From Enterobacter sp. CC120223-11 (GTDB taxonomy: Bacteria > Pseudomonadota > Gammaproteobacteria > Enterobacterales > Enterobacteriaceae), in NCBI RefSeq assembly GCF_900215375.1, contig NZ_OBEF01000004.1, positions 248,001 through 312,000 on the forward strand: a DNA stretch of 64,000 nt, written 5' to 3'. Shown piece after piece: positions 17,873 to 27,107 of the stretch. The position numbers and the translations under genes were made by a program. Numbering within the stretch: the stretch's first letter is position 1; every line of letters begins with the position of its first letter. The notes under the pieces are model-generated. The model was not told where the DNA came from. It was given only the letters and a program-made list of their open reading frames with translations, and ran no database searches.

Positions 17873-18000
17873 AATCAGTTTCCGTTGAATCAAGTCCGAA
17901 AAATAGTGTGTCTATTGTTGTGAAACGACGCGGGGGAATACACGCCAGACGGGCAAGAAAGGCCCCGGCAAATTCAGGAAATATCTGGAAGGTACAGGAA

Positions 18001-18020
18001 ATGCCGGGAAGCCCCGGCAT
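18001..18020 (-). terminator. Hairpin after tsaD, probable terminator
   Basis: ATGCCGGG (18001-18008) pairs with CCCGGCAT (18013-18020). On the minus strand it is followed by TTTCCTG, a weak U-tract, so termination is probable but not certain. Confidence 0.5.
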
Positions 18021-18027
18021 TAAACCA

Positions 18028-19041
18028 TCAGGCGGCAGGCAGCTCAGCCAGCGGCCAGCGCGGACGAACTGTCACGCCTAAATCAGCATTAACGCCCGTT
18101 TTGAGACGCACCATACCGGCATAGGCGATCATCGCGCCGTTGTCGGTACAAAATTCCGGACGCGCGTAGAACACTTCCCCACCGCGTTTTTGCATCATCT
18201 CAGCAAGCTTCGCACGCAGAGTGCGGTTGGCGCTCACACCGCCCGCCATGACCAGACGCTTGAAGCCAGTCTGATCCAGCGCGCGGCGGCATTTGATCAT
18301 CAGCGTATCCACCACCGCATCTTCAAACGCACGGGCGATATCGGCGCGGGTCTGGTCGTCGTTGCCGTTCGAGCGAATGGTGTTCGCCGCGAAGGTTTTC
18401 AGGCCTGAGAAGCTGAAATCAAGGCCCGGACGATCCGTCATCGGACGCGGGAAGACAAAACGCCCTTCTGTGCCCTGAGAGGCCATTTTTGACAGCATCG
18501 GGCCGCCAGGATAATCAAGGCCCAGCAGCTTCGCCGTTTTATCGAAGGCTTCACCTGCCGCATCATCAATGGACTCGCCGAGCAGCTCGTATTCGCCAAT
18601 GCCCGTCACGCTGATAAGCTGAGTGTGACCGCCGGAGACCAGCAGCGCCACGAAAGGGTATTCCGGCGGGTTATCTTCCAGCATCGGCGCCAGCAAATGC
18701 CCTTCCATATGATGAACGGCAATGGCCGGTACGTTCCATGCGAACGCCAGCGCGCGGCCCACGGTTGCGCCAACCAGCAGCGCACCGACCAGGCCCGGAC
18801 CTGCGGTATAGGCCACGGCATCAATCTCTTTTGCCGACAGATTGGCTTCTTTCAGCGCGGCCTGAATCAGCGGCACGGTTTTACGCACGTGGTCGCGGGA
18901 GGCCAGCTCCGGCACAACGCCGCCGTAATCCGCGTGAAGTTTCACCTGACTATACAATTGGTTGGCTAAAAGCCCCTGTTCGTCATCATAAATAGCGATG
19001 CCGGTTTCATCGCAGGATGTTTCGATTCCCAGTACACGCAT
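18028..19041 (-). CDS. tsaD: tRNA N6-threonylcarbamoyltransferase TsaD
   Basis: A 337-aa cytoplasmic protein of the Kae1/TsaD family, full length. It transfers the threonylcarbamoyl group to A37 of ANN-decoding tRNAs, together with TsaB and TsaE. Landmarks are the N-terminal [16 protein letters not shown], the metal-binding HMEGHLLAP (HxxxH) and the ATPase-fold strand [11 protein letters not shown], with [13 protein letters not shown] and [10 protein letters not shown] near the end. Its divergent placement from rpsU is the standard enterobacterial layout. Confidence 0.97.
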   Translation of the reverse strand: MRVLGIETSCDETGIAIYDDEQGLLANQLYSQVKLHADYGGVVPELASRDHVRKTVPLIQAALKEANLSAKEIDAVAYTAGPGLVGALLVGATVGRALAFAWNVPAIAVHHMEGHLLAPMLEDNPPEYPFVALLVSGGHTQLISVTGIGEYELLGESIDDAAGEAFDKTAKLLGLDYPGGPMLSKMASQGTEGRFVFPRPMTDRPGLDFSFSGLKTFAANTIRSNGNDDQTRADIARAFEDAVVDTLMIKCRRALDQTGFKRLVMAGGVSANRTLRAKLAEMMQKRGGEVFYARPEFCTDNGAMIAYAGMVRLKTGVNADLGVTVRPRWPLAELPAA

Positions 19042-19483
<442 letters not shown>

Positions 19484-19530
19484 TCTGTTAAGAGCGCACG
19501 CTCTTAATCCAGACTGAGTTCAAGCTGTAA

Positions 19531-19566
19531 AGGCCGTGCTTCCGGAAGGAATGCGCGGCTTATTTT
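19531..19566 (+). terminator. Attenuating terminator between rpsU and dnaG
   Basis: GGCCGTGC plus TTCC form a stem closed by a GGAA tetraloop, pairing with GGAA and GCGCGGCT (G-U pairs and one bulge), then TTATTTT. It matches the position of terminator T1 of the E. coli operon, which keeps dnaG expression far below rpsU. A further short palindrome, TTAAGAGCG/CGCTCTTAA, lies just upstream (about 19488-19507). Confidence 0.7.
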
Positions 19567-19598
19567 CGTTTATGTATTGGTAAAACTTAACGGGGCTT

Positions 19599-21344
19599 AT
19601 GGCTGGACGTATTCCACGTGTCTTTATCAATGACCTGCTGGCGAGAACCGACATCGTCGATCTGATCGATGCGCGCGTTAAGCTGAAAAAGCAGGGCAAG
19701 AACTATCACGCGTGCTGTCCGTTCCATAACGAGAAAACCCCCTCTTTCACCGTTAACGGTGAGAAACAGTTTTATCACTGCTTCGGCTGTGGTGCGCACG
19801 GCAACGCCGTCGACTTTCTGATGAACTACGACAAGCTCGAGTTCGTGGAAACCGTCGAAGAGCTGGCGGCCATGCACAACCTCGAAGTGCCGTATGAAGC
19901 AGGCTCCGGTCCGACCCAGATAGAACGCCATCAGCGGCAAAGTCTCTATCAACTCATGGACGGCCTGAGCGCATTTTATCAGCAATCCCTGAACCAACCC
20001 GTCGCCGAACCTGCGCGTCAGTACCTGACGAAGCGCGGTTTGAGCAGCGAAGTCATCGCCCGATTTGCGATTGGCTATGCGCCGCCGGGCTGGGACAACG
20101 TCCTGAAGCGTTTTGGCAACAACCGTGAAAATCAGCAGTCGCTGACCGATGCGGGCATGTTAGTCACCAACGATCAGGGCCGCAGTTACGACCGTTTCCG
20201 CGAAAGGGTGATGTTCCCCATCCGCGATAAGCGAGGCCGGGTGATTGGTTTCGGTGGCCGCGTGCTGGGCGATGGCATGCCGAAGTACCTTAACTCCCCG
20301 GAAACCGATATTTTCCATAAGGGCCGCCAGCTGTATGGCCTTTATGAAGCGCAGCAAACCGAAGCTGAACCGCAGCGTCTGCTGGTGGTCGAAGGCTATA
20401 TGGACGTGGTGGCGCTGGCGCAGTACGACATTAACTATGCCGTCGCATCGCTGGGCACCTCCACAACGGCCGACCATATTCAGCTGCTGTTCCGGGTGAC
20501 CAACAACGTTATCTGCTGTTACGACGGCGACCGTGCAGGCCGCGATGCCGCATGGCGAGCGTTGGAAACCGCGCTGCCGTATATGACCGATGGCCGTCAG
20601 CTGCGCTTTATGTTTCTGCCGGACGGCGAAGACCCGGACACGCTGGTGCGTAAAGAGGGCAAAGCGGCGTTTGAAGCGCGGATGGATCAGGCACTGCCGC
20701 TCTCCACGTTTCTGTTCAACAGCCTGATGCCGCAGGTCGATCTGAGTACGCGTGATGGTCAGGCCATGCTCAGCACGCTGGCGCTACCGCTGATTACTCA
20801 GGTGCCGGGCGAAACGCTGCGCATTTATCTGCGCCAGGAGCTGGGCAAGAAGCTTGGTATTCTGGACGACGCGCAGCTTGAACGTTTAATGCCAAAACAG
20901 GCAGAAAGTGGCGCTGCCCGCCCCGCGCCACAGCTAAAACGCACGACCATGCGTATACTAATAGGGTTACTGGTGCAGAACCCGGAGCTTGCCGCTCTGG
21001 TGCCACCATTGACCGGGCTTGATCCGAAAAAGCTGCCCGGGCTTGGCTTATTTTCTGAACTGGTCAACACTTGTTTGTCGCAGCCTGGGCTGACAACCGG
21101 CCAGATGCTTGAACAGTATCGCGGCACAAATGAGGCCGCAACCCTTGAAAAACTGTCGATGTGGGACGATATAGCAGATAAGGAAATTGCTGAACAAACC
21201 TTCACCGACTCGTTAAACCATATGTTTGATTCACTGCTGGTCCAGCGGCAAGAAGAGTTGATAGCTCGCGACCGCACACACGGGTTAAGCAGTGAAGAAC
21301 GCCGGGAGCTCTGGACGCTAAACCAGGAACTGGCCAAAAAATGA
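19599..21344 (+). CDS. dnaG: DNA primase DnaG
   Basis: A 581-aa primase, the usual length. The N-terminal CHC2 zinc finger shows CCPFHNEKTPSF and FYHCFGCGAHGNAV. The TOPRIM polymerase core follows (LLVVEGYMDVVALAQ, then CYDGDRAGRDAAWRAL with catalytic acidic residues). The C-terminal DnaB-binding helical domain ends LWTLNQELAKK. It makes RNA primers for Okazaki fragments. It is the second gene of the macromolecular synthesis operon, with heat-shock and minor promoters for rpoD expected within its 3' part by analogy with E. coli. Confidence 0.98.
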   Translation: MAGRIPRVFINDLLARTDIVDLIDARVKLKKQGKNYHACCPFHNEKTPSFTVNGEKQFYHCFGCGAHGNAVDFLMNYDKLEFVETVEELAAMHNLEVPYEAGSGPTQIERHQRQSLYQLMDGLSAFYQQSLNQPVAEPARQYLTKRGLSSEVIARFAIGYAPPGWDNVLKRFGNNRENQQSLTDAGMLVTNDQGRSYDRFRERVMFPIRDKRGRVIGFGGRVLGDGMPKYLNSPETDIFHKGRQLYGLYEAQQTEAEPQRLLVVEGYMDVVALAQYDINYAVASLGTSTTADHIQLLFRVTNNVICCYDGDRAGRDAAWRALETALPYMTDGRQLRFMFLPDGEDPDTLVRKEGKAAFEARMDQALPLSTFLFNSLMPQVDLSTRDGQAMLSTLALPLITQVPGETLRIYLRQELGKKLGILDDAQLERLMPKQAESGAARPAPQLKRTTMRILIGLLVQNPELAALVPPLTGLDPKKLPGLGLFSELVNTCLSQPGLTTGQMLEQYRGTNEAATLEKLSMWDDIADKEIAEQTFTDSLNHMFDSLLVQRQEELIARDRTHGLSSEERRELWTLNQELAKK

Positions 21345-21499
21345 ATTCAACGGCTTAAGTGCCGAATATCAATCGGGAAGCCCCCGAAAGCCGCCCCGAG
21401 GCGCAGCGGCAATAATATAAGCAGGCCCTCGCTTTAAAAGTCGGTAAACGAGTTTCGCCGACCGACACCAATCAATGAATTAAGTGTGGATACCGTCTT

Positions 21500-23347
21500 A
21501 TGGAGCAAAACCCGCAGTCACAGCTCAAGCTTCTTGTCCAGCGTGGTAAGGAGCAAGGCTATCTGACCTATGCCGAGGTCAATGACCATCTGCCGGAAGA
21601 TATCGTCGACTCCGATCAGATCGAAGACATCATCCAAATGATCAATGACATGGGCATTCAGGTGATGGAAGAAGCACCGGATGCCGATGATCTCCTGCTG
21701 GCTGAAAACTCAAACAACACCGACGAAGACGCGGAAGAAGCGGCTGCCCAGGTGCTGTCCAGCGTTGAATCCGAAATCGGGCGTACCACTGACCCGGTAC
21801 GCATGTACATGCGTGAAATGGGTACCGTTGAGCTGCTGACCCGCGAAGGCGAAATCGACATCGCCAAGCGTATCGAAGACGGCATCAACCAGGTGCAGTG
21901 CTCCGTTGCAGAGTACCCGGAAGCGATCACTTATCTGCTTGAGCAGTACGATCGCGTGGAAGCGGAAGAGGCACGCCTCTCTGACCTGATCACCGGTTTC
22001 GTCGATCCGAACGCAGAAGAAGACATGGCGCCAACCGCCACCCACGTCGGTTCTGAGCTCTCCCAGGAAGAGCAGGACGATGACGAAGATGAAGACGAAG
22101 AAGATGGCGACGACGACTCCAGCGATGACGACAACAGCATCGATCCGGAGCTGGCACGCGAGAAATTCGGCGAGCTGCGCACCCAGCACGAACTGACCCG
22201 CGACACGATCAAAGCCAAAGGCCGTAGCCACGCCGCGTCTCAGGAAGAGATCCAGAAACTGTCTGAAGTGTTCAAACAGTTCCGCCTGGTGCCAAAACAG
22301 TTCGATTACCTGGTCAACAGCATGCGTATCATGATGGAGCGCGTCCGTACCCAGGAACGTATCATCATGAAGCTGTGCGTTGAACAGTGCAAAATGCCGA
22401 AGAAAAACTTCATCACCCTGTTCACCGGCAACGAAACCAGCGAAACCTGGTTCAACGCCGCCGTGGCGATGAACAAGCCGTGGTCTGAAAAACTGAACGA
22501 CGTAAAAGAAGACGTTCAGCGCGGCCTGCAGAAGCTGCAGCAGATTGAAGAAGAGACCGGCCTGACCATCGAGCAGGTAAAAGACATCAACCGTCGTATG
22601 TCCATTGGTGAAGCGAAAGCCCGCCGTGCGAAGAAAGAGATGGTTGAAGCGAACTTACGTCTGGTGATTTCCATCGCCAAGAAGTACACCAACCGTGGCC
22701 TGCAGTTCCTGGACCTGATTCAGGAAGGCAACATCGGCCTGATGAAAGCGGTTGATAAGTTCGAATACCGTCGCGGTTACAAGTTCTCCACCTACGCTAC
22801 CTGGTGGATCCGTCAGGCGATCACCCGCTCCATCGCGGATCAGGCGCGCACCATCCGTATTCCGGTGCATATGATTGAGACCATCAACAAGCTCAACCGT
22901 ATCTCCCGCCAGATGCTGCAGGAAATGGGCCGCGAGCCGACGCCGGAAGAGCTGGCCGAGCGCATGCTGATGCCGGAAGACAAGATCCGCAAAGTGCTGA
23001 AAATTGCCAAAGAGCCAATCTCCATGGAAACCCCAATCGGTGACGATGAAGATTCACATCTGGGCGATTTCATCGAGGATACCACCCTCGAGCTGCCGCT
23101 GGATTCGGCGACCACCGAAAGCCTGCGTGCGGCAACGCACGACGTGCTGGCGGGTCTTACCGCGCGTGAAGCGAAGGTGCTGCGTATGCGTTTCGGTATC
23201 GACATGAACACCGACCACACGCTGGAAGAAGTGGGTAAACAGTTCGACGTAACCCGCGAACGTATCCGTCAGATCGAAGCGAAGGCGCTGCGTAAGCTGC
23301 GTCACCCAAGCCGCTCTGAAGTGCTGCGTAGCTTCCTGGACGATTAA
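21500..23347 (+). CDS. rpoD: RNA polymerase sigma-70 factor RpoD
   Basis: A 615-aa primary sigma factor. Region 1.1 ([20 protein letters not shown]) is followed by the acidic non-conserved region ([17 protein letters not shown], about residues 190-206). Region 2 carries the -10 and core-binding signature ([20 protein letters not shown]). Region 4.2 ends with the -35-binding helix ([20 protein letters not shown]) and the terminal SFLDD. It is the last gene of the rpsU-dnaG-rpoD operon, with 155 nt of leader after dnaG. Confidence 0.98.
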   Translation: MEQNPQSQLKLLVQRGKEQGYLTYAEVNDHLPEDIVDSDQIEDIIQMINDMGIQVMEEAPDADDLLLAENSNNTDEDAEEAAAQVLSSVESEIGRTTDPVRMYMREMGTVELLTREGEIDIAKRIEDGINQVQCSVAEYPEAITYLLEQYDRVEAEEARLSDLITGFVDPNAEEDMAPTATHVGSELSQEEQDDDEDEDEEDGDDDSSDDDNSIDPELAREKFGELRTQHELTRDTIKAKGRSHAASQEEIQKLSEVFKQFRLVPKQFDYLVNSMRIMMERVRTQERIIMKLCVEQCKMPKKNFITLFTGNETSETWFNAAVAMNKPWSEKLNDVKEDVQRGLQKLQQIEEETGLTIEQVKDINRRMSIGEAKARRAKKEMVEANLRLVISIAKKYTNRGLQFLDLIQEGNIGLMKAVDKFEYRRGYKFSTYATWWIRQAITRSIADQARTIRIPVHMIETINKLNRISRQMLQEMGREPTPEELAERMLMPEDKIRKVLKIAKEPISMETPIGDDEDSHLGDFIEDTTLELPLDSATTESLRAATHDVLAGLTAREAKVLRMRFGIDMNTDHTLEEVGKQFDVTRERIRQIEAKALRKLRHPSRSEVLRSFLDD

Positions 23348-23371
23348 TTTCGCCAGGCTCCGACGACAGAA

Positions 23372-23400
23372 AAGCCACACTTACGTGTGGCTTTTTTTTT
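23372..23400 (+). terminator. Terminator of the rpsU-dnaG-rpoD operon
   Basis: AAGCCACAC pairs with GTGTGGCTT across a short loop, followed by ten Ts. Confidence 0.92.
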
Positions 23401-23631
23401 GCTCTCAAGCACCGCTTTCCCCACGCAATTTGCAGATTTAGCCTGACCTCTGAGCGCTTATGCGACTTTTGAACCTGGCTGCCCCCGCTCTATACTCATC
23501 GCCGCAGAATTTCCCCCTGTAATATTAAGTTTTTTCCTTTTAATGGCGCTTAGAGATGAGGTGAATCAGACACCGCATCACGTCGTGATTTCCCTTTAGA
23601 CTATGAAAACCTCGCAGGAATCAAAAACACA

Positions 23632-24045
23632 ATGAATAAAACCTGGCTTCTGATGCTTTGCATCGCGCTGGCAGGCTGTGCCAACCAACCGCAAAATACG
23701 CCAAAATCCGTAGTCACGCCTCCCCCTGCCCAGCCAGTCGTGGTGGAGCCACAGCCCGCTGCCGCACAAACCGTCAGCAACGAACCAACGCTTACCGCCA
23801 ACGACGCCTGCGTGAAGCAACTGACCGCGCTGAAAACCTATAATCCGAAGAGCTATAAACGCTACAGCGGTGAAATGCAGGTCCTCACCCGCAAAACCAG
23901 CAGGTACCTTGCGGTGAAAGAAGATGTGAACCCGCAGATTGAGGATCTGGTGACCGGCGCCTACGACTCGCACATGAAATCGCTTTGCTACCGCATTCAG
24001 AGCACGCTGGGACAGACGATGATCAACCAGGCGAATCAACTCTAA
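23632..24045 (+). CDS. Small lipoprotein of unknown function
   Basis: A 137-aa protein with a type II signal peptide (MNKTWLLMLCIALAGC); the lipobox LAGC puts the lipidated Cys at residue 16. A Pro/Gln/Val-rich low-complexity stretch (about 18-52) is followed by an alpha-helical domain with two cysteines (DACVKQL and SLCYRIQ). The residue after the lipidated Cys is Ala, so outer-membrane sorting by Lol is expected. I do not recognise a named family. It stands alone after the rpoD terminator with 230 bp of upstream DNA that must hold its promoter. Confidence 0.75.
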   Translation: MNKTWLLMLCIALAGCANQPQNTPKSVVTPPPAQPVVVEPQPAAAQTVSNEPTLTANDACVKQLTALKTYNPKSYKRYSGEMQVLTRKTSRYLAVKEDVNPQIEDLVTGAYDSHMKSLCYRIQSTLGQTMINQANQL

Positions 24046-24074
24046 TCTCGCCAGGCCCGGCGCCTGACGCCGGG

Positions 24075-24581
24075 TTACAGCCCGCGCGCGATTAATGCCT
24101 GATCCAGCTCGCTGAACGCCTCAACCAGTTTATCCAGCTTGATCCGGCTTAAGCCGCTGGTGTTGGGTAAAACCCAGACCTCAGTGTCCCCGACGGTCAC
24201 CTGCTGCTTGCCCCACTGCGCACCGCGCTGGCTGAACGCCTGCTCAAAGGCCTGCTTGCCAAGAATCGCCAGCGCTCTCGGCTGGTAATCCTGCATTTTA
24301 GTGATAAGCCCTCGCCCGCCTTCACGCAACTCCTGGAGCGCAATCTCGTTCGCCTGCACCGTGGGCCGCTCGACCAGCTTAGTCACCCCACAGCCGTAAT
24401 CCAGCATAAGACTGGCCTCTTCCGGTTTGAGCTGTCTGTCGGTAAAGCCCGATAAATGCAGCACTTTCCAAAAACGGTTCGCCGGATGAGCAAAAGGTAA
24501 ACCCAGATGCGCGGAAGATTTACCCGGATTGATCCCGCAGAACACCACCCGCAGGCCGGGCTGAAGAATATCGTTAACCAT
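24075..24581 (-). CDS. mug: G/U mismatch-specific DNA glycosylase Mug
   Basis: A 168-aa cytoplasmic enzyme matching E. coli Mug in length and sequence. The active-site strand reads [12 protein letters not shown] (Asn of GINPG positions the water) and the C-terminal insertion loop reads [10 protein letters not shown], where most Mug proteins have NPSGLSR. It removes uracil and ethenocytosine opposite G. The start is ATG 24581 by homology; the frame extends 18 codons further up without conserved sequence. It lies head-to-head with ileX, as in E. coli. A short GC-rich palindrome (CCCGGCGCCTGACGCCGGG, about 24056-24074) follows its stop. Confidence 0.95.
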   Translation of the reverse strand: MVNDILQPGLRVVFCGINPGKSSAHLGLPFAHPANRFWKVLHLSGFTDRQLKPEEASLMLDYGCGVTKLVERPTVQANEIALQELREGGRGLITKMQDYQPRALAILGKQAFEQAFSQRGAQWGKQQVTVGDTEVWVLPNTSGLSRIKLDKLVEAFSELDQALIARGL

Positions 24582-24669
24582 GACATCACTCGTCTGAATG
24601 TAGAGTGAAGAAAGTATAAGGGATTGATAAGCCATTGTTTATAAAAACAGCACACGCAGTGGTTGGTGC

Positions 24670-24698
24670 TGGATTGCGCGCGGCAGTTCCATTATAAT
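24670..24698 (+). promoter_or_regulatory. ileX promoter
   Basis: A perfect TATAAT (24693-24698) lies 17 nt after TGGATT (24670-24675), and the mature tRNA starts 11 nt downstream. The spacer and GC-rich discriminator fit a stable-RNA promoter. Confidence 0.7.
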
Positions 24699-24708
24699 TC
24701 CCCGCCAC

Positions 24709-24784
24709 GGCCCCTTAGCTCAGTGGTTAGAGCAGGCGACTCATAATCGCTTGGTCGTTGGTTCAAACCCAACAGGGGCCACCA
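24709..24784 (+). tRNA. ileX: tRNA-Ile2 (CAT anticodon; C34 to be modified to lysidine)
   Basis: A 76-nt cloverleaf with encoded CCA. The acceptor stem is GGCCCCT/AGGGGCC and the anticodon loop is CTCATAA. The CAT anticodon with this body is the minor AUA-reading tRNA-Ile2, whose C34 is modified by TilS, not a Met tRNA. Its place beside mug matches E. coli ileX. The T-arm reads GTTGG-TTCAAAC-CCAAC, whereas E. coli ileX, as I recall it, has GCTGG-TTCAAGT-CCAGC. That version survives, with one loop change, in the displaced copy at 26930. The current 3' half therefore appears to have been delivered by the integrated element. Confidence 0.95.
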
Positions 24785-24830
24785 AATTTAGCTTTAGATT
24801 CATATGATTAAGCCACTCGGATGAGTGGCT
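24740..24830 (+). repeat. Left attachment repeat (attL) inside ileX
   Basis: This 91-bp segment runs from the anticodon loop of ileX through CCA and the terminator stem. It recurs at 26930-27020 with 8 mismatches by my count. Five fall in the tRNA T-arm and three in or near the terminator region. The 28 bp from CAGGGGCCACC to the start of CATAT are identical, and the first 18 bp are also identical. This is the typical signature of tyrosine-recombinase integration at a tRNA 3' end. Confidence 0.85.
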
Positions 24831-24836
24831 TTTTTT
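24810..24836 (+). terminator. ileX terminator
   Basis: AAGCCACTC (24810-24818) pairs with GAGTGGCTT (24823-24831), then a run of Ts to 24836. A copy with a broken T-run (TTATTTG) lies in the right repeat at about 27000-27026. Confidence 0.85.
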
Positions 24837-24956
24837 GTCGCCCGCATCCGCAGTGCCCCCTCTTTGCCTTACAAGCAACTGAAACCATCGGGTAACCAAA
24901 ACTGAATCACAGCTCTCACATTGCAAACGTTCTGCTCATCCAGATGTTTGAATTGA

Positions 24957-25373
24957 GGTAAGGTAGAGGCTCGCGAGTGTCGCTCAGGGATAGCGGATAT
25001 TGTGAGAATAACAGTTCAAAGCAGCAGAATGTCTTTCATCGTTACTCAAGACAGGAAAAACCACATCTTTCCAGTCAGCAAAGAGCTCTATGAGTCTCTG
25101 CCTGATGATAAAAAAGATCGCTTGTTTAGTGATTGTTATGGCGCATTTCGGTTTGTGCAGGACAAAACAGATGCCGAATTATCGACAGGACGATTCCCGC
25201 GCGTTTTGCGCCACACCTTCGCCAGCCACTTCATGCTAAATAGTGGTAACATACTTGTGTTACATAGAATTCTTGTTCATAAAGATATTAAAACGACGAT
25301 GCTTTACTCGTATTTTTCACCAGATCACTTAGAAGATACTTTACGACTTAATCCACTAGCAGAAAAAAAATGA
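24957..25373 (+). pseudogene. C-terminal remnant of a P2-type tyrosine integrase
   Basis: About 138 codons keep the catalytic half of a phage integrase. Landmarks are PVSKELYESLPDDKK, LFSDCYGAFRFV, the box II motif RVLRHTFASHF (HxxR), NILVLHRILVHKDI (where the usual GH reads VH) and the terminal MLYSYFSPDHLED with the candidate nucleophile Tyr. Family members are about 330-390 aa, so the N-terminal arm- and core-binding domains and the first catalytic Arg region are missing. An in-frame TGA at 24954 closes the frame upstream. The HxxR box and Tyr remain, but the protein cannot be active as it stands. Its stop overlaps the next gene's start (ATGA). Confidence 0.82.
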
Positions 25374-26122
25374 ATATAAAAATTAATTTTTATTCCTGGG
25401 CAGCTTTTTCAGCTTATTCAATCGTTAATGGCCTCATATACTCATGGGCTTTTTGGGATAAGTTTGATATTAACATACTACAATACACATCAATCCAAGA
25501 TTTATTACCGTCGATAATTTTTTTGATAACCCTCCCAATTGCAGCTCTTATTTTATATTTCATTTTTATACATTACTGGAACAAAATAAATGACTACATG
25601 CTAAAATTAGCGTTCAACCAAATTCACGCTTTTTATGCAACATCTCGCCCCTACAATTTGAAGAAAATATTAGATTACCTCTATGACGCAATGGTCATTA
25701 CAGGTACAGTCTTAGTTCTTATTTTCACACCAAATAGTGTAAGAATAACAATAATAATCACTCTGGTTTCGTTTGCTATTTATAAATTCACCCTATTAAA
25801 AACAAACTTTTTCTCTGAACTTGGCGAATATAGAAGCGTTGTATTATTAATATTAGCAACCATTCCTGTCATAATTATGCTTCTTGCTGAATACAATGCT
25901 GATAAAATATTAAGCGGGAAAGATACATTTATCGTAAAATCAGACTCTTTATGTACAAGTGATGATAACAACAGCTATAGATATATAGCTTCTATTTCTG
26001 ATAAAGCCTTTTCCATTTCTACTCATGATGGGTCTATTTGTATTTCCAAGTATAATTACTTAAAGCTTACGCGTGAAAAAAACACTGAATTCAAAGGCGA
26101 AACCTCAGTCAATAAAATATAA
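25370..26122 (+). CDS. Polytopic membrane protein of unknown function, islet cargo gene 1
   Basis: A 250-aa, very AT-rich gene. Four or five membrane segments are visible: about 8-28, 47-70, 108-123, 126-143 and 156-174. The C-terminal 75 residues (from EYNADKIL) are polar, with two cysteines (DSLCTSDD and GSICISKY), and look like a soluble domain. No enzyme motif is apparent and I do not recognise the family. It starts with an ATGA overlap on the integrase remnant and is followed after 12 nt by the putAbiC-like gene, so the two are very likely one operon and may act together. Confidence 0.7.
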   Translation: MNIKINFYSWAAFSAYSIVNGLIYSWAFWDKFDINILQYTSIQDLLPSIIFLITLPIAALILYFIFIHYWNKINDYMLKLAFNQIHAFYATSRPYNLKKILDYLYDAMVITGTVLVLIFTPNSVRITIIITLVSFAIYKFTLLKTNFFSELGEYRSVVLLILATIPVIIMLLAEYNADKILSGKDTFIVKSDSLCTSDDNNSYRYIASISDKAFSISTHDGSICISKYNYLKLTREKNTEFKGETSVNKI

Positions 26123-26134
26123 GGAATAGAAAAA

Positions 26135-26836
26135 ATGAGATTATACAGAAGAAGATTAAAAAGAATTTTCATTTCCATTCTAAAAGCAATGACTGCAATT
26201 ATTATTTTGTTAACTCCCATAGCTCTTTACCTATCAAAATTCAACAATGGATTATCCATAAACAATCAAGACTGGGGGGCATTTGGCTCATATGTAGGTG
26301 GCATATATGCTCCACTTGCAGCAATTATAAGCGTATTTATCTTAGTCAAAACATTACATTCAATGGATAGCCATAACAAAGCAATGCAAGCACACTTAAA
26401 TAGGGATAAAGAACTTGGGAACATAAAATGGTTAACAGACCTTTTGAGAAGTATGTTAGATAAAAAATATGAAACTGGACACAATACTTTCTATAGTTCA
26501 TTAAAATCTCGCTTAGAACACAAACTGAGGCACAACTACAATCCAGATTCTGCTATCATCAAAAATGAAGCAATGGAATTAATGGATGCTAACAAAGAAT
26601 TATTTATAAATGAATCCATTATATTTAATGATTTATTTTACAGAGTCACTCATATTGATGATACAAACGATGGAGCTATTAGCAGCATGATTTTAATTGC
26701 AAAGTTATCTCCAGAAGAAAGATTTTGGTTAATGCAATATGCTAAGGCCCATGAACATCGCGCGGCAAAAGACTTAAGGTTCTGGAACAGTTTTGAAGAT
26801 CTTCCTGCATCATTTTCGTCACTCCTTAAATCATGA
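26135..26836 (+). CDS. putAbiC-like (putative phage abortive infection) membrane protein, islet cargo gene 2
   Basis: A 233-aa protein with an N-terminal basic anchor and one membrane helix (about 15-34). The segment DWGAFGSYVGGIYAPLAAII follows, the hallmark of the putative abortive-infection family putAbiC (a WGxFGxxxGG motif followed by a second helix). Residues about 75-233 form a helical, charged cytoplasmic domain, including the segment LSPEERFWLMQYAKAHE. A role in phage exclusion is established only loosely for this family and is inference here. AAGGAA lies about 9 nt before the ATG. Codon use and base composition match gene 1 and contrast with the host. Its location in a tRNA islet next to an integrase remnant fits a defence cargo. 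Confidence 0.65.
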   Translation: MRLYRRRLKRIFISILKAMTAIIILLTPIALYLSKFNNGLSINNQDWGAFGSYVGGIYAPLAAIISVFILVKTLHSMDSHNKAMQAHLNRDKELGNIKWLTDLLRSMLDKKYETGHNTFYSSLKSRLEHKLRHNYNPDSAIIKNEAMELMDANKELFINESIIFNDLFYRVTHIDDTNDGAISSMILIAKLSPEERFWLMQYAKAHEHRAAKDLRFWNSFEDLPASFSSLLKS

Positions 26837-26929
26837 GTGTCACTTAAACTAAGGGTTACTGCCTTGTATTTTCATAATAACTATTTTATTTTTATATAAC
26901 CTATTGTTTTCCCGATACCCATAATGATT

Positions 26930-27020
26930 CTCATAATCGCTTGGTCGCTGGTCCAAGTCCAGCAGGGGCCACCAAATTTAGCTTTAGATTCATATCATTA
27001 AGCCACTCGAAAGAGTGGCT
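26930..27020 (+). repeat. Right attachment repeat (attR) with displaced ileX 3' half
   Basis: This is the copy of 24740-24830. It contains the anticodon arm 3' side, variable loop, a GCTGG-TCCAAGT-CCAGC T-arm, acceptor 3' strand and CCA, then the terminator stem. The 5' half of a tRNA is absent, so it is not a tRNA gene. T55 is replaced by C, as expected for a remnant no longer under selection. Confidence 0.82.
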
Positions 27021-27107
27021 TATTTGCGTTCTGAGAGTTGATTGGCGGTAAGAACTAAACGCCGTAATACCAGGAATATCTTCACCAGAAACGCAAAACT
27101 TCTTCCC

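Larger units (their letters stand above)
24740..27020 (+). mobile_element. Small integrated islet at ileX, bounded by 91-bp direct repeats
   Basis: Two imperfect direct repeats 2,190 bp apart bracket an integrase remnant and two genes. The integrase remnant lies next to the tRNA, as expected for such islands. Cargo base composition is strikingly AT-rich, unlike the GC-rich flanking genes. Because the integrase is broken and the repeats have diverged, the element is probably fixed or only mobilised in trans. It could be the residue of a once larger P2/P4-type prophage that shrank by deletion. Confidence 0.8.

Noticed and set aside
16892..17923. 343-codon plus-strand frame opposite the copper receptor
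   Set aside because: It is a high-GC antisense shadow; the minus strand encodes a complete TonB-dependent receptor.
18190..18969. Plus-strand frames within tsaD
   Set aside because: tsaD is essential and full length on the minus strand; the frames overlap its catalytic motifs and have no independent support.
26930..26974. Second tRNA gene
   Set aside because: Only the 3' half of a tRNA is present and T55 is mutated. It is the displaced half left by integration.
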